In this document: in pieces, positions 27,430 to 37,790 of the stretch | Numbering within the stretch: position 1 is the first letter of the stretch | Layout of the letters: each line of letters starts with the position of its first letter | Origin: Domibacillus sp. PGB-M46 | GTDB taxonomy: Bacteria > Bacillota > Bacilli > Bacillales > Domibacillaceae | Direction of reading: 5' to 3' | Assembly: GCF_022668875.1 (NCBI RefSeq) | Contig: NZ_JAKGCR010000003.1 | Span: forward strand, 124,001 to 188,000 | DNA: 64,000 nt | Program-made: the position numbers and the translations under genes | Notes under the pieces: generated by a model | Databases searched by the model: none | Told to the model about the DNA's origin: nothing | What the model saw: only the letters and a program-made list of their open reading frames with translations

Positions 27430-28491
27430 ATGTTTGGAATTTCGGTTTATTTAAATGAAGACATCGGAGAAAAGCAAGAGCAATATGTAAAGAAAGCAAA
27501 GGAGCATGGCTTTAAGTGGGTATTTACATCGCTGCATATTCCCGAAGATGATGCCTCGAAGCTTAGCAGCCGGTTCCGCCAGCTTGCCAGGCTCGCCCGG
27601 GAAACAGGGATGGCGCTTTTTGCGGATGTTTCTCCCGCATCACTTGAGAAAATCGGCTTGGCTATGGACCGGGCCGAAGAGCTGCTTGAATGGGGCGTTG
27701 CCGGGCTGCGCGTAGATTACGGTATTGCCGGAAAAACGATTGCGGATCTTTCTAAAAGGATGAACATAGCACTCAATGCCAGTACGCTGACTCAGCGTGA
27801 ATACGAAGACATTCTTTCGGCTGGAGCAGATATCAGCCGCATTGAAGCGTGGCATAATTTTTATCCGCGTCCGGAAACAGGACTTGGAGAAGCCTATATG
27901 GAAGAAAAAAACAAATGGCTCCTTTCACTCGGTTTGAGAACCATGGCGTTTGTTCCGGGGGACCGCCATAAGCGCGGCCCGCTGTTTCAGGGACTGCCCA
28001 CATTAGAGAAGCATCGGAACCGGGCGCCTTTTGGGGCGGCGCTTGAGCTGATCCGCCAGCTGCATACGCAAAAAGTACTGATTGGTGATCCGGACTTGTC
28101 AGATGAAGCCTTCCGGCAGTTTAAGTGTTTCGAGGAGGACGAATGTATTCCGCTGCGGGCAAAACCATTTACGGATGTCACTCTTTATGCGGACGCTCAA
28201 ACGAACCGGCCGGACCCGGCAAGAGATTGTATTCGTTCCGTTGAATCAAGAGGGTTTGCCCAAGCCGGTGACAAAACAGTAGAGCCTTTTCAGACGGTTG
28301 AGAGGCCGAGGGGAACGATTACCGTCGACAACAAACGGTATTTACGCTATGCCGGGGAAATGCAAATTACGCTGAATGACCTGCCAGCCGATGAAAGAGT
28401 AAACGTGATTGGCAGAATCAGTGCGGAAGACCTGCCGCTTCTTTCGTTTATCGGGCCGGGCGGGCGCTTTATCATTCACTGGGACCAGTAA
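27430..28491 (+). CDS. mupG: 6-phospho-N-acetylmuramidase family protein (MupG, DUF871)
   Basis: A 353-residue DUF871 protein: N-terminal TIM barrel (MFGISVYLNED; FTSLHIPEDD; VAGLRVDYGI; WHNFYPRPETGLG; AFVPGDRHKRGPLFQGLPTLE) and a C-terminal cyclophilin-like domain (RGTITVDNKRYLRY to the end). S. aureus MupG hydrolyses MurNAc-6-P-GlcNAc after MurP uptake, before MurQ acts, and the same gene company supports that here. ATG 27430 is chosen because AAGGAGG lies 7 bp upstream; ATG 27424 is too close. Confidence 0.9.
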   Translation: MFGISVYLNEDIGEKQEQYVKKAKEHGFKWVFTSLHIPEDDASKLSSRFRQLARLARETGMALFADVSPASLEKIGLAMDRAEELLEWGVAGLRVDYGIAGKTIADLSKRMNIALNASTLTQREYEDILSAGADISRIEAWHNFYPRPETGLGEAYMEEKNKWLLSLGLRTMAFVPGDRHKRGPLFQGLPTLEKHRNRAPFGAALELIRQLHTQKVLIGDPDLSDEAFRQFKCFEEDECIPLRAKPFTDVTLYADAQTNRPDPARDCIRSVESRGFAQAGDKTVEPFQTVERPRGTITVDNKRYLRYAGEMQITLNDLPADERVNVIGRISAEDLPLLSFIGPGGRFIIHWDQ

Positions 28492-28560
28492 GCAGTTCTT
28501 GCCCCGCCATCTATGATTTTTTCTTTTTGTTTTGGGGAAAAGAAAAGGGAGGTGATGGAT

Positions 28561-28872
28561 ATGAATATAAATGTAAAGCCGGCCGCTGTGGCAGAACTGA
28601 AAAAGTATGAGTTTGGAGAAAGCGAAGGAGTCCGGATCGAATCGATTTTTATCGGCAGCTGTTCGATTGCATCCGAATACCATTTGCGAATCGATCGTAA
28701 AAAAGAAGGCGATGATTTGTTTACCGTCTCAGGCATTCCGTTTCTTGTTTCAAAAGAAAGCCAGGAAAATCTCCACGACCATATTGCACTCGATTTTAAC
28801 CCGGCGATGGGTTACAAGCTGACATCAGCCGAAGAAACCTACCGTTACAATTTAAAATTGGAGCGGGCATAG
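28561..28872 (+). CDS. HesB/IscA-like protein (iron-sulfur biosynthesis family fold)
   Basis: A 103-residue protein with the HesB/IscA-type fold signature (MNINVKPAAVAELKKYEFGE; GVRIESIFIGSCSIASEYHL). Only one Cys (about residue 36) is present, so the three-Cys cluster site of true IscA proteins is missing. Similar short Cys-poor members occur in Bacillus without known function. GGGAGGTGAT precedes the ATG by about 5 bp. It is probably monocistronic, with a terminator right after it. Confidence 0.7.
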   Translation: MNINVKPAAVAELKKYEFGESEGVRIESIFIGSCSIASEYHLRIDRKKEGDDLFTVSGIPFLVSKESQENLHDHIALDFNPAMGYKLTSAEETYRYNLKLERA

Positions 28873-28897
28873 TAAGATCTTTCTCTGAGAAACTTTT

Positions 28898-28931
28898 AAG
28901 ACTGTCGACAAAGCCGGCAGTCTTTTTTTTT
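28898..28931 (+). terminator. Terminator after the HesB-like gene
   Basis: AAGACTGTCG pairs with CGGCAGTCTT (one G-U pair) followed by nine T. Confidence 0.9.
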
Positions 28932-29388
28932 GTAAACACTTCCACTGCCGAAAACGGAAAGGGGGCTTATCGGGGAGTACCGCTTGTTTGAAAGAACACG
29001 CCAGGGAAAGTCAGCCAGATTTCACACCTTAAAGCAGTACGAGGGCTTTCTCGGCTCACATCCAAAAAGTTCCTGCTTCTTGTGTGCGAAAAAAAATAAA
29101 AGGATATGCGGGCAGCCGGTTTTATTTGTCTGCCATTTGGAGTCTTTCTTTTGAAAGATCTTTTTTGGTACATAATCTAACAAAAGTTCAGACAAATAGT
29201 TTGAAAAGTACGAGTATATAGTTAGATCTTTCATGGAATTATATGTTTTTTATTCCTATTTGAAACATTGATGGAAATCAATTTTGGGGAGGGGATAAAG
29301 AAGTTAATTTCAAATCCATACATAACAGATTTATACGCTGACCTTCTTGGATAAAAAGCTGTGTATATCATTTTTAAGGGGTGGTTAT
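28932..29388 (+). other. Long leader / regulatory region of the urea transporter operon
   Basis: About 450 bp without a credible gene. It holds a TnrA/GlnR-like box at 29166-29182 and a -10-like TATATA at 29215-29220; the remainder downstream would be a ~160-nt 5' leader. I looked for ykkC/guanidine-type riboswitch sequence and did not recognise one. Confidence 0.5.
29166..29182. promoter_or_regulatory. TnrA/GlnR-like box upstream of urtA
   Basis: TGGTACATAATCTAACA fits the TnrA/GlnR consensus TGTNANAWWWTMTNACA with one mismatch (G for the third T). Its centre lies about 52 bp upstream of the start point implied by TATATA at 29215-29220, the usual position for TnrA activation under nitrogen limitation. 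Confidence 0.7.
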
Positions 29389-30639
29389 ATGAAAGGGATG
29401 AAAAGATTCTGGGGCAAACAAACTGTTATCGCAGCCGTTTCGGCAGCTGCACTTGCATTAAGCGGCTGTGCAGCTTCAAGTGCTTTAAATGAAGAAAAAG
29501 AAAAGCCTGCTGCTAATACAGAAGGAGATACAGTAAAAGTAGGTGTGCTTCATTCGTTAAGCGGAACAATGGCAATCAGTGAAGTGTCACTTCGGGATGC
29601 GGAATTAATGGCTATTGAGGAAATTAACGCAAACGGCGGTGTTCTTGGAAAGCAGATTGAGCCGGTCGTTGAAGATGGGGCCTCAGACTGGCCGACATTC
29701 GCCGAAAAAGCAAAAAAACTTTTGCAGAAAGATGAAGTCGCAACCGTTTTCGGCGGCTGGACATCTGCAAGCCGAAAAGCGATGCTGCCGGTATTCGAGC
29801 AAAATAACGGCCTGCTCTGGTATCCGGTACAGTATGAGGGAATGGAGTCTTCACCGAATATTTTCTATACAGGAGCCACAACGAATCAGCAAATTGTTCC
29901 GTCTGTGACATGGCTTCTTGAAAACAAAGGAAAATCCTTTTTCTTAATCGGTTCTGATTACGTATTTCCGCGCACAGCAAACAAAGAAATCAAAGCACAG
30001 CTTAAAGCAGAAGGCGGCACTCTAGCAGGTGAAGAATATACACCGCTTGGCCATACCGATTACAGCACACTGATCAGTAAAATCAAAGAGAAAAAACCAG
30101 AAGTCATCTATAACACGCTGAATGGAGACAGCAACGTTGCCTTTTTTAAGCAGCTGAAGGATGCAGGAATTACAGCGGATGACATTACAGTTTTGTCTGT
30201 CAGTATTGCGGAGGAAGAAATTCGCGGCATTGGGACGGATATTTTAACAGGCCATTATGCAGCGTGGAATTATTTCCAAACAACGGATACGCCGGAAAAT
30301 AAAAAGTTCGTTGCAGCTTACAAGAAAGCATATGGGGATGATCGTGTAACCGGCGATCCAATTGAAGCAGCGTATAATGCCGTTTATTTATGGGCAGCCG
30401 CCGTTGAAAAAGCCGGATCCTTTGATGTTGATGCAGTGAAAAAAGCGGCAGGCGGCATTGAATTTAAAGCGCCGGGCGGAACAGTCACCATTGACGGAGA
30501 TAACCAGCATACGTACAAAACTGCCCGAATTGGTGAAATTCAAGCAGCCGGCCAGTTTAAAGAAGTATGGAACTCAGGCGAGCCTGTTAAACCGGATCCG
30601 TATTTAGAAACGTATTCTTGGGCAGAAGGACTAAATTAA
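29389..30639 (+). CDS. urtA: Urea ABC transporter substrate-binding lipoprotein
   Basis: A 416-residue lipoprotein with lipobox LSGC (Cys27). The mature domain ([59 protein letters not shown]) is characteristic of UrtA rather than of branched amino acid binding proteins. ATG 29389 has AAGGGGTGG upstream. The urease operon that follows confirms urea as ligand. A hairpin separates it from urtB. Confidence 0.95.
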   Translation: MKGMKRFWGKQTVIAAVSAAALALSGCAASSALNEEKEKPAANTEGDTVKVGVLHSLSGTMAISEVSLRDAELMAIEEINANGGVLGKQIEPVVEDGASDWPTFAEKAKKLLQKDEVATVFGGWTSASRKAMLPVFEQNNGLLWYPVQYEGMESSPNIFYTGATTNQQIVPSVTWLLENKGKSFFLIGSDYVFPRTANKEIKAQLKAEGGTLAGEEYTPLGHTDYSTLISKIKEKKPEVIYNTLNGDSNVAFFKQLKDAGITADDITVLSVSIAEEEIRGIGTDILTGHYAAWNYFQTTDTPENKKFVAAYKKAYGDDRVTGDPIEAAYNAVYLWAAAVEKAGSFDVDAVKKAAGGIEFKAPGGTVTIDGDNQHTYKTARIGEIQAAGQFKEVWNSGEPVKPDPYLETYSWAEGLN

Positions 30640-30646
30640 TCGGTAC

Positions 30647-30683
30647 AAATAAGGGAGGGAAACTTCTCCCTTATTTGTTTTTT
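30647..30683 (+). terminator. Attenuating hairpin between urtA and urtB
   Basis: AAATAAGGGAG / CTCCCTTATTT is an 11-bp perfect stem with an 8-base loop, then G and six T. It should give excess UrtA over the membrane parts. Confidence 0.88.
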
Positions 30684-30700
30684 AAAAAGGAGTGAACTAC

Positions 30701-31603
30701 ATGGCAGTCGTGGCTACACAGCTGTTTAACGGGATTAGTCTTGGCTCTATTTTGCTTTTAATTGCCCTTGGGCTGGCCATTACATTTGGGTTAATGAATG
30801 TGATTAATATGGCGCACGGAGAGTTTATTATGGCCGGGGCATATACAACTTATGTGGTCCAGCAGGCATTTTCACATTATGTTCCAGCGGCGCTATTTAA
30901 TTATTACTATATCGCAGCAATTCCACTCTCATTTTTAATTGGTGCCCTGCTTGGCTTTGTTCTTGAAAAAACGCTTATCCGTTTTTTATATCACAGGCCG
31001 CTTGACAGCCTGCTGGCCACGTGGGGGGTCAGCTTAATTTTACAGCAGATGGCACGGTCCATCTTCGGCGCACCAAATGTCGCAGTTACGGCACCGGCCT
31101 GGCTTGACGGCGGGTTAACAATCGCGGGTGCTGTTTTTCCTTATAAGCGTTTATTTATCATCGCGCTTGCTGTGATTTGTATGGTTGCCCTTTATTTATA
31201 CCTTGATAAAACAGCAGCGGGCCGGAAAATGCGCGCAGTTACAATGAATCGCAGCATGGCGTCAAGCCTGGGGGTGTCTACTCAAAAGGTGGATGCGGCA
31301 GCATTTGCAATCGGTTCAGGACTTGCCGGCATTGCAGGATGTGCCCTAACGGTTCTGGGTCCGATTGGCTCAACAATTGGCACCTATTATATAGTAGATG
31401 CTTTTATGATTGTTATTCTCGGCGGAATTGGAAGCCTGGCCGGTACTGTTTTTGGTGCACTTAGCATCGGTATGCTTGGCACAGTGGCTGAGTTCTGGAC
31501 GGGTGCCTCCATGGCAAAGGTCATCGTATTTGCGGCTATTGTCGCCTTTTTACAATTTAAACCGGCCGGGCTGCTGTCAGCACGCACGCGGTCATTAGAA
31601 TAG
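30701..31603 (+). CDS. urtB: Urea ABC transporter permease UrtB
   Basis: A 300-residue LivH-type permease with eight or so hydrophobic segments (GISLGSILLLIALGLAITFG; NMAHGEFIMAGAYTTY; RAVTMNRSMASSLGV; GGIGSLAGTVFGAL). ATG 30701 lies 8 bp after AAAAAGGAG. The Met/Asn-rich cytoplasmic loop AVTMNR is typical of UrtB. It pairs with UrtC. Confidence 0.93.
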   Translation: MAVVATQLFNGISLGSILLLIALGLAITFGLMNVINMAHGEFIMAGAYTTYVVQQAFSHYVPAALFNYYYIAAIPLSFLIGALLGFVLEKTLIRFLYHRPLDSLLATWGVSLILQQMARSIFGAPNVAVTAPAWLDGGLTIAGAVFPYKRLFIIALAVICMVALYLYLDKTAAGRKMRAVTMNRSMASSLGVSTQKVDAAAFAIGSGLAGIAGCALTVLGPIGSTIGTYYIVDAFMIVILGGIGSLAGTVFGALSIGMLGTVAEFWTGASMAKVIVFAAIVAFLQFKPAGLLSARTRSLE

Positions 31604-31614
31604 GAGGGAACAAA

Positions 31615-32679
31615 ATGGATAAGAAAAAACTGGGCTATTGGCTTTTTTTTATCGCACTGTTTTTAGGCCCTCTTTATTTAACTGAATTTCGCCTGGCGCT
31701 TTTAGGAAAGTTTTTGTGTTTTGCACTTGTCGCTCTTGGTATCTGTCTCATCTGGGGATACACCGGCATTTTAAGCCTTGGGCATGGTGTTTATTTCGGC
31801 CTCGGTGCTTATTGCACGGCGATGTACTTAAAGCTTGAAGCAGCGGGCGGCACACTGCCAGACTTTATGGAATGGAGCGGTGTAACAGCTCTTCCGGCAT
31901 TTTGGCAGCCATTTTCAAACCCCGTTTTTGCGCTTAGTGCATCTTTGTTGATTCCAGCGCTGCTCGCGGCAATGCTTGGTTTTTTAACGTTTAAAAATCG
32001 AATTAAGGGAGTGTATTTTTCCCTAATCAGCCAGGCTGTCGTTGTTGTGTTTGTGACGCTTTTTGTGGCGAAGCAGGACTGGACCGGAGGCACAAACGGA
32101 TTAACGAATTTTACTACATTTCTTGGTTTTTCATTAGCGTCCCCGCTTGTGCAGATTGTCCTTTACTTAATGACAGTTTTGATTTTGGGTGCCTCGTTTA
32201 CTCTTGCTGCTGCCTTGACAAAAAGCCGGGCAGGGCGGGTGTTGTCGGCCGTGCGGGACGGCGAAAATAGAGTGCGCTTTTTAGGATTTAACCCAACATC
32301 TTATAAAGTGTTCGTTTACAGCTTGTCTGCGGCACTGGCAGGTCTGGCTGGCACATTATTCGTCCTGCAGGTTGGCCTTATCTCCCCGGCTATGATGGGG
32401 ATTATCCCATCGATTGAAATGGTGCTGTGGGTAGCCGTAGGCGGCCGGTATTCATTGATTGGCGCTGTTTTAGGAGCCATTGTTGTCAATAGTGCCAAAA
32501 GCTTTTTTAGCGAGTCTTACCCCGACATATGGTCGATCTTTTTAGGTCTTCTGTTTATTATTGTGGTGATGTTCTTGCCGAATGGTATTGTGGGCGCGGT
32601 GAATTCGTGGAATGAAAAGCGGGTCAAATCCAAGCGAAAGGGAGGAACTGCCGATGCAGCCGATTCTGTCGTGTCGTGA
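31615..32679 (+). CDS. urtC: Urea ABC transporter permease UrtC
   Basis: A 354-residue LivM-type permease. The motifs are GYTGILSLGHGVYFGLGAYC, FVTLFVAKQDWTGGTNGLTNF and RDGENRVRFLGFNPTSYKVF. It follows urtB by 11 bp with GGAGGG before the ATG, and its 3' end overlaps urtD by 26 bp. Confidence 0.93.
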   Translation: MDKKKLGYWLFFIALFLGPLYLTEFRLALLGKFLCFALVALGICLIWGYTGILSLGHGVYFGLGAYCTAMYLKLEAAGGTLPDFMEWSGVTALPAFWQPFSNPVFALSASLLIPALLAAMLGFLTFKNRIKGVYFSLISQAVVVVFVTLFVAKQDWTGGTNGLTNFTTFLGFSLASPLVQIVLYLMTVLILGASFTLAAALTKSRAGRVLSAVRDGENRVRFLGFNPTSYKVFVYSLSAALAGLAGTLFVLQVGLISPAMMGIIPSIEMVLWVAVGGRYSLIGAVLGAIVVNSAKSFFSESYPDIWSIFLGLLFIIVVMFLPNGIVGAVNSWNEKRVKSKRKGGTADAADSVVS

Positions 32680-33406
32680 TGTGAAAGTTTCATTTAACGG
32701 ATTTCAGGCACTTCAAGGAGTTGATCTAGCCGTTTATCCGCAGGAAGTCCGTTTTTTAATCGGGCCAAATGGCGCCGGAAAAACCACACTGCTTGATGTG
32801 ATTTGCGGAAAAACGAAAGCAAGTGGCGGTGAAGTCGTATACCGGGAAACGGAAAACATTCGCAAACTGCAGGAGCATGAAATTGTGCGTCTTGGCATTA
32901 CCCGTAAGTTTCAGGCGCCTTCTGTTTTCACTAATTTGACCGTGCTGGAAAATCTTGAGCTTTCCCTTAAGCAAAAAAGAAGCCTCTGGGCAGTCATGCG
33001 AGCCAAATTAACAAAGGAAGACGAAGAAAAGATGGACGCTATGCTTCACCGTATTGGCTTAACCGAGCAGCGGCACCAGCCGGCCGGGATACTTGCACAT
33101 GGCCAGAAGCAGTGGCTTGAAATTGGCATGCAGCTCATGCAGGAGCCGGAAATTTTGCTGCTGGATGAACCGATCGCCGGGATGAGTGAAACTGAGCGCT
33201 ATAAAACGGGAGAACTCATTCATGGCATTTCAAAGACCTGTGCAATTTTAATTGTAGAGCACGATATGGAGTTTGTCCGAAACTTTTCGAAACAAGTGAC
33301 AGTTATGCATGAAGGCCGGGTGCTCTGTGAAGGGACAATGGCTGAAATTCAGCAAAATGAACAAGTGGCCGAAGTTTACCTCGGAAGGAGAGACAGCGCA
33401 TGTTAA
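32654..33406 (+). CDS. urtD: Urea ABC transporter ATPase UrtD
   Basis: A 250-residue ATPase: Walker A GPNGAGKTT, the Q-loop TRKFQAPSVF, signature LAHGQKQWLEIGM (the LSHGQ variant usual in UrtD/LivG), Walker B ILLLDEP, and the H-loop VEHDMEF. ATG 32654 is chosen because AAGGGAGGAA lies upstream; an earlier in-frame ATG lies deep in urtC. Confidence 0.93.
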   Translation: MQPILSCRDVKVSFNGFQALQGVDLAVYPQEVRFLIGPNGAGKTTLLDVICGKTKASGGEVVYRETENIRKLQEHEIVRLGITRKFQAPSVFTNLTVLENLELSLKQKRSLWAVMRAKLTKEDEEKMDAMLHRIGLTEQRHQPAGILAHGQKQWLEIGMQLMQEPEILLLDEPIAGMSETERYKTGELIHGISKTCAILIVEHDMEFVRNFSKQVTVMHEGRVLCEGTMAEIQQNEQVAEVYLGRRDSAC

Positions 33407-34098
33407 AAGCAGAAGGTATCCGGGCGGGGTACGATGAAAGCATGGTGCTGAATGATGTATCTCTTCAGGCGGAAATTGGAAAAGTAACAGCAGTACTCGG
33501 GCGTAATGGAGTTGGAAAATCCACTTTGATTAAAACGATTGCCGGTCTTATTAAACCGGCAGACGGTTCCATCAAGTGGATGGATGAAAGAATAGAAAAG
33601 AAAGCTCCCGAATTTCGAGCGAGAAGTGGTATTGCGTATGTACCACAAGGACGAGAAATTTTCTCAGCTTTAACAGTAGAGGAAAATTTACTGTTGGGTC
33701 TTGAAGCTCTGCCAAGGAAGGAGCGAAAGGAGCTGCCAGGTGAAATATTCGAATGGTTTCCCATTTTGCGTGAAATGATGCATAGAAAAGGCGGCGACCT
33801 GAGCGGCGGCCAGCAGCAGCAGCTGGCAATTGCGAGAGCCATCGTTGGCAGGCCTAAAATGCTTCTTTTGGATGAGCCAATGGAAGGAATCCAGCCATCA
33901 ATCGTGCAGCTTATTCAACAGGTGATTATCGACATTGCCTCGAAGCAAGGAATGGGTGTTGTTTTAGTAGAGCACAGTCTTGATCTTGCTTTTGCCTGCG
34001 CTGATTATTATTACATTTTGGATCACGGTACGGTAGTAAGCGAGGGGATCACGGATATGGCGCATAAAGACCTGGTAAAACAGCATTTAATTATTTAA
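33400..34098 (+). CDS. urtE: Urea ABC transporter ATPase UrtE
   Basis: A 232-residue LivF-type ATPase: Walker A GRNGVGKST, Q-loop YVPQGREIF, signature LSGGQQQQLAIARA, Walker B MLLLDEPMEG, H-loop VEHSLDLAF. It overlaps urtD by 7 bp. A strong terminator closes the urt operon. Confidence 0.93.
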   Translation: MLKAEGIRAGYDESMVLNDVSLQAEIGKVTAVLGRNGVGKSTLIKTIAGLIKPADGSIKWMDERIEKKAPEFRARSGIAYVPQGREIFSALTVEENLLLGLEALPRKERKELPGEIFEWFPILREMMHRKGGDLSGGQQQQLAIARAIVGRPKMLLLDEPMEGIQPSIVQLIQQVIIDIASKQGMGVVLVEHSLDLAFACADYYYILDHGTVVSEGITDMAHKDLVKQHLII

Positions 34099-34109
34099 AT
34101 CGAAAGGAG

Positions 34110-34136
34110 AAAGGAGGACAAAACGTCCTCCTTTTT
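34110..34136 (+). terminator. Terminator of the urt operon
   Basis: AAAGGAGGAC / GTCCTCCTTT with loop AAAAC and T residues. Confidence 0.93.
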
Positions 34137-34190
34137 GTGAATAAAATAAATTTTCTAATAACATTCATTCCTTTTGGCTGGAAAAAAAGT

Positions 34191-34251
34191 TATAATCATG
34201 TTAGGAAATGTTACATGGATAACAAAATCTTTATCTTTTAATGTGTAAAAT
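34191..34251 (+). promoter_or_regulatory. ureA promoter region with a TnrA/GlnR box
   Basis: TGTTAGGAAATGTTACA at 34199-34215 matches TGTNAN7TNACA perfectly. Its centre lies about 51 bp before the start point implied by TAAAAT at 34246-34251, the activation position. A second TATAAT at 34191-34196 lies just before the box; a transcript from it would start inside the box and so be repressed by the bound protein. The arrangement resembles the urtA promoter. Confidence 0.75.
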
Positions 34252-34285
34252 AAAGGATGTGTAGAAAAGGAAGAAGGGGTCTTTT

Positions 34286-34588
34286 ATGAAGCTGACGGCA
34301 CGCGAGCAGGAAAAGTTAATGATTGTTGTGGCAGCTGATTTGGCACGCCGCCGCAAAGATAGAGGATTAAAGCTGAATTATCCGGAATCGATTGCTCTCA
34401 TTACGTATGAAGTGATGGAAGGAGCACGCGATGGAAAATCGGTGCCGGAGCTGATGCAGTTTGGCACAACGATTTTATCAAGAAAAGATGTAATGGAAGG
34501 TGTTCCGGAGATGGTTCACGATATTCAAGTAGAAGCAACCTTTCCGGACGGCACAAAGCTAGTCACCGTTCATGACCCGATACGTTAA
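34286..34588 (+). CDS. ureA: Urease subunit gamma
   Basis: A 100-residue gamma subunit of urease ([59 protein letters not shown]). Length and ends match the family. It is first in ureABCEFGD. Urease hydrolyses urea to ammonia and carbamate in the cytoplasm. Confidence 0.97.
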   Translation: MKLTAREQEKLMIVVAADLARRRKDRGLKLNYPESIALITYEVMEGARDGKSVPELMQFGTTILSRKDVMEGVPEMVHDIQVEATFPDGTKLVTVHDPIR

Positions 34589-34600
34589 GGAGGAGTGCAC

Positions 34601-34924
34601 ATGATTCCTGGTGAATACAAGCTTCAAAGCACTGCGGTTGTATGCAATGAAGGAAAAGAAGAAACGAAGGTTTTTGTGACAAACCGGGGTGACCGGCCCG
34701 TTCAAGTGGGTTCCCACTTTCACTTTGCGGAAGTGAATCAGGCACTCGAGTTTGAACGTGACAAGGCACTTGGTAAACGGCTGAATATTCCCGCAGGCAC
34801 AGCAGTCCGTTTTGAACCGGGAGACGGCAAGCCGGTTGCGCTCGTTCCATTTTCCGGCGAGCGGCGCGTATACGGGTTAAACAATCGTGTGAATGGCGCG
34901 CTTGATGGGGAGGAAGAGGCATGA
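34601..34924 (+). CDS. ureB: Urease subunit beta
   Basis: A 107-residue beta subunit ([57 protein letters not shown]). ATG 34601 follows AAGGAGGAG by 5 bp; GTG 34595 is too close. It shares ATGA with ureC. Confidence 0.97.
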   Translation: MIPGEYKLQSTAVVCNEGKEETKVFVTNRGDRPVQVGSHFHFAEVNQALEFERDKALGKRLNIPAGTAVRFEPGDGKPVALVPFSGERRVYGLNNRVNGALDGEEEA

Positions 34925-36630
34925 GTTTTCAAATGTCACGCCGGCAGTATGCGGATATGTTCGGACCCACAACTGGTGACTGTATCCGTTTGGCAGATAC
35001 AGATCTCTTTATCGAAGTTGAAAAAGATTACACGGTGTATGGGGATGAAGTGAAATTCGGCGGGGGGAAAGTGATCCGTGACGGGATGGGTCAGCACCCC
35101 CTTGCTACCCGCGCAGAAGCTGTTGACCTTGTACTGACCAATGCCATTATTCTTGACTACACAGGTATTTATAAAGCGGATATTGGTGTAAAGGACGGAA
35201 TGATTGCCGCCATCGGCAAAGCGGGCAATCCCCTTTTGATGGACAAAGTAGACATTGTGATCGGCGCTTCTACCGAAGTGATTGCCGCAGAAGGAAAAAT
35301 TGTCACAGCCGGCGGCATCGATGCTCACATTCATTTTATTTGCCCGCAGCAAATCGAAACAGCGCTTGCCTCCGGCGTCACAACGATGATTGGCGGCGGA
35401 ACAGGACCGGCTACTGGAACAAATGCGACCACATGCACCCCGGGTGAGTGGAATATCTTCCGTATGCTTGAAGCAGCCGAAGCGTTTCCGATGAATATCG
35501 GCTTTCTTGGCAAAGGAAATGCGTCCGGAATTGAGCCGCTTGAAGAACAAATTCAAGCGGGCGTGATTGGCTTAAAGCTGCATGAAGACTGGGGCACAAC
35601 AGCTGCCACAATTGATACGGCGTTAAGAACAGCCGACAAGTACGATATTCAGGTTGCCATTCATACCGATACATTAAATGAAGGCGGCTTTGTGGAGGAT
35701 ACGATTGCGGCGATCGATGGACGGGTGATTCATACATACCATACAGAAGGAGCAGGAGGCGGGCATGCGCCGGATATTATCAAAGCGGCCGGCTATCCAA
35801 ATGTTCTTCCTTCTTCCACAAATCCAACCCGTCCTTACACAGTCAATACATTGGACGAGCATTTGGACATGCTGATGGTCTGCCACCACCTTGATCCATC
35901 GGTTCCGGAAGATATTGCGTTTGCTGACTCGCGCATTCGGAAAGAAACGATTGCGGCAGAAGATATTTTGCATGATTTAGGTGTGTTCAGTATGATCAGC
36001 TCTGATTCCCAGGCAATGGGGCGGATTGGCGAGGTAATTCTGCGCACATGGCAGACGGCCGACAAAATGAAAAAGCAGCGAGGAAAAATGAGTGAAGAAA
36101 CAGGGCAAGGCGATAATTTCAGGGCGAAAAGATACGTTGCGAAATATACGATCAATCCTGCTTTAACACATGGCATTTCCGACTACGTTGGTTCTATTGA
36201 AACAGGCAAGCTTGCAGATCTTGTCCTATGGGAGCCTGCTTTTTTTGGCGTGAAACCAGAGCTTGTTCTAAAAGGCGGCTTGATTGCCCACAGCATCATG
36301 GGTGATCCAAACGCGTCCATCCCAACACCGCAGCCGGCTTTGTACCGTCCGATGTTTGCAAGCTTTGGCAGGGCACTTTTCAAAACATCGATGACCTTTA
36401 TGTCTAAAGCGGCGATCGAGCGCGGCGTTCCAGAAAAGCTCGGTTTAGAGAAAATGATCCGTCCTGTCGGCGGCATCCGCACTTTGCAAAAAAGCGATAT
36501 GAAATACAACGGTGAAACACCAAAGATCGAGGTGGACCCGCAGACATATGAAGTAAAAGTAAACGGTGATCTGATAACGTGTGAACCGGCAGAAACCGTG
36601 CCAATGGCGCAGCGCTATTTCTTATTTTAA
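34921..36630 (+). CDS. ureC: Urease subunit alpha (catalytic)
   Basis: A 569-residue catalytic subunit. Nickel ligands are in GGIDAHIHF, the carbamylated Lys219 in [11 protein letters not shown], His in [12 protein letters not shown] and [12 protein letters not shown], the flap Cys321-His-His in [13 protein letters not shown], and the Asp in DSQAMGR. All catalytic residues are present, so the enzyme should be active if nickel is supplied. Confidence 0.97.
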   Translation: MSFQMSRRQYADMFGPTTGDCIRLADTDLFIEVEKDYTVYGDEVKFGGGKVIRDGMGQHPLATRAEAVDLVLTNAIILDYTGIYKADIGVKDGMIAAIGKAGNPLLMDKVDIVIGASTEVIAAEGKIVTAGGIDAHIHFICPQQIETALASGVTTMIGGGTGPATGTNATTCTPGEWNIFRMLEAAEAFPMNIGFLGKGNASGIEPLEEQIQAGVIGLKLHEDWGTTAATIDTALRTADKYDIQVAIHTDTLNEGGFVEDTIAAIDGRVIHTYHTEGAGGGHAPDIIKAAGYPNVLPSSTNPTRPYTVNTLDEHLDMLMVCHHLDPSVPEDIAFADSRIRKETIAAEDILHDLGVFSMISSDSQAMGRIGEVILRTWQTADKMKKQRGKMSEETGQGDNFRAKRYVAKYTINPALTHGISDYVGSIETGKLADLVLWEPAFFGVKPELVLKGGLIAHSIMGDPNASIPTPQPALYRPMFASFGRALFKTSMTFMSKAAIERGVPEKLGLEKMIRPVGGIRTLQKSDMKYNGETPKIEVDPQTYEVKVNGDLITCEPAETVPMAQRYFLF

Positions 36631-36642
36631 GGTGGGATCGAA

Positions 36643-37089
36643 GTGATTGTTGAAAAAGTAATTGGAAATGTGGAAACAGATGATATTCGTGCGCCGCATA
36701 CAGAACGGGTTTTCCTGTCGAGTGACGAGCTTGTTAAACGCATTCAGCGTGTAAAAACAGATCATGGACGCGAGCTCGGTATTCGGCTGCGGGAGCCGAA
36801 AGACTTGCAGAACGGGGATATCTTATACTGCGATGATAAAAACATGATCGTCATCCAGGTGCTGGCCGATGATGTGCTGACTATTATGCCGGAGTCAATC
36901 GGCCAAATGGGAGACATTGCCCATCAGCTTGGCAACCGTCATCTGCCGGCTCAGTTTGAAGGCGATGAAATGATTGTGCAGTATGACTATTTAGTCGAAC
37001 AGCTTCTCGAGCAGCTCGGCATTCCTTTTCGCCGTGAAGAGCGCAAGGTGAAAAAAGCATTCCGCCATATCGGCCACAGCCATGATTAA
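36643..37089 (+). CDS. ureE: Urease accessory protein UreE (nickel chaperone)
   Basis: A 148-residue UreE ([33 protein letters not shown] with an N-terminal peptide-binding domain; then a metallochaperone domain with [15 protein letters not shown]). The C-terminal tail GHSHD carries only two His, much shorter than the His-rich tail of Klebsiella UreE. The GTG start has AAGGTGGGA upstream. It overlaps ureF by 8 bp. Confidence 0.95.
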   Translation: MIVEKVIGNVETDDIRAPHTERVFLSSDELVKRIQRVKTDHGRELGIRLREPKDLQNGDILYCDDKNMIVIQVLADDVLTIMPESIGQMGDIAHQLGNRHLPAQFEGDEMIVQYDYLVEQLLEQLGIPFRREERKVKKAFRHIGHSHD

Positions 37090-37768
37090 TCCAATGCTGT
37101 CCTTTATGCAGCTTTGTGATTCCAATTTTCCTTCGGGTGCATTTTCGCACTCGTTTGGACTGGAAACGTACATTTACGAAGGCAGCATTCATAATGCTGA
37201 AACATTCGAATCAGCCATGCGAATCTATATGGCTAATCAAATGGCTTATACGGATGCTCTCGCCTGCCGGCTTGCTTATGAGGATGTGGAAGCCGGCCGC
37301 TTTGATCATTTAACGGAGCTTGACCACACACTTTCCGCGCTGGCACTGCCAAAAGAAACAAGGGAAGGCACTCGGAGGATTGGTGAACGAATGGCCAAGC
37401 TGTGTGTGGACTTATACGAAAGCCCGTTGATGAATATGTACTACCAACAAATTCGCCAAAAGAAAGCGGTCGGCCATCCGTCTGTTGTGTTTGCCCTGGC
37501 TGCCCATTATCTCCAGGCCGGCAAAAAAGATGCTATCGCTGCACACCTTTTTTCAGGTGTCCAGTCTTTGATTCAAAATGCTGTCCGGGCGATTCCACTT
37601 GGGCAGACAGACGGCCAGCGGATCCTGCTGGCGCTGCAGCCGTTGATGAGAGAGATTGCAGACCAAACAGAAGAGATGACGGAAGAAGAACTCGGTATGA
37701 ATATGCCGGGGCTTGAAATTGCACAAATGCGCCATGAACAGCTGCCTGTTCGGCTTTTTATGTCGTGA
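37082..37768 (+). CDS. ureF: Urease accessory protein UreF
   Basis: A 228-residue all-helical UreF ([21 protein letters not shown]; then [20 protein letters not shown]; the conserved C-terminal [18 protein letters not shown]). It forms the UreD-UreF-UreG maturation complex that controls GTP hydrolysis by UreG during nickel loading. Confidence 0.95.
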   Translation: MINPMLSFMQLCDSNFPSGAFSHSFGLETYIYEGSIHNAETFESAMRIYMANQMAYTDALACRLAYEDVEAGRFDHLTELDHTLSALALPKETREGTRRIGERMAKLCVDLYESPLMNMYYQQIRQKKAVGHPSVVFALAAHYLQAGKKDAIAAHLFSGVQSLIQNAVRAIPLGQTDGQRILLALQPLMREIADQTEEMTEEELGMNMPGLEIAQMRHEQLPVRLFMS

Positions 37769-37790
37769 AAAACAAAAGGAGTGGTGCAGA

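Noticed and set aside
28932-29388. Riboswitch (guanidine, nickel or other) before urtA
   Set aside because: I could not recognise a conserved core of any known class; only the TnrA-like box is supported.
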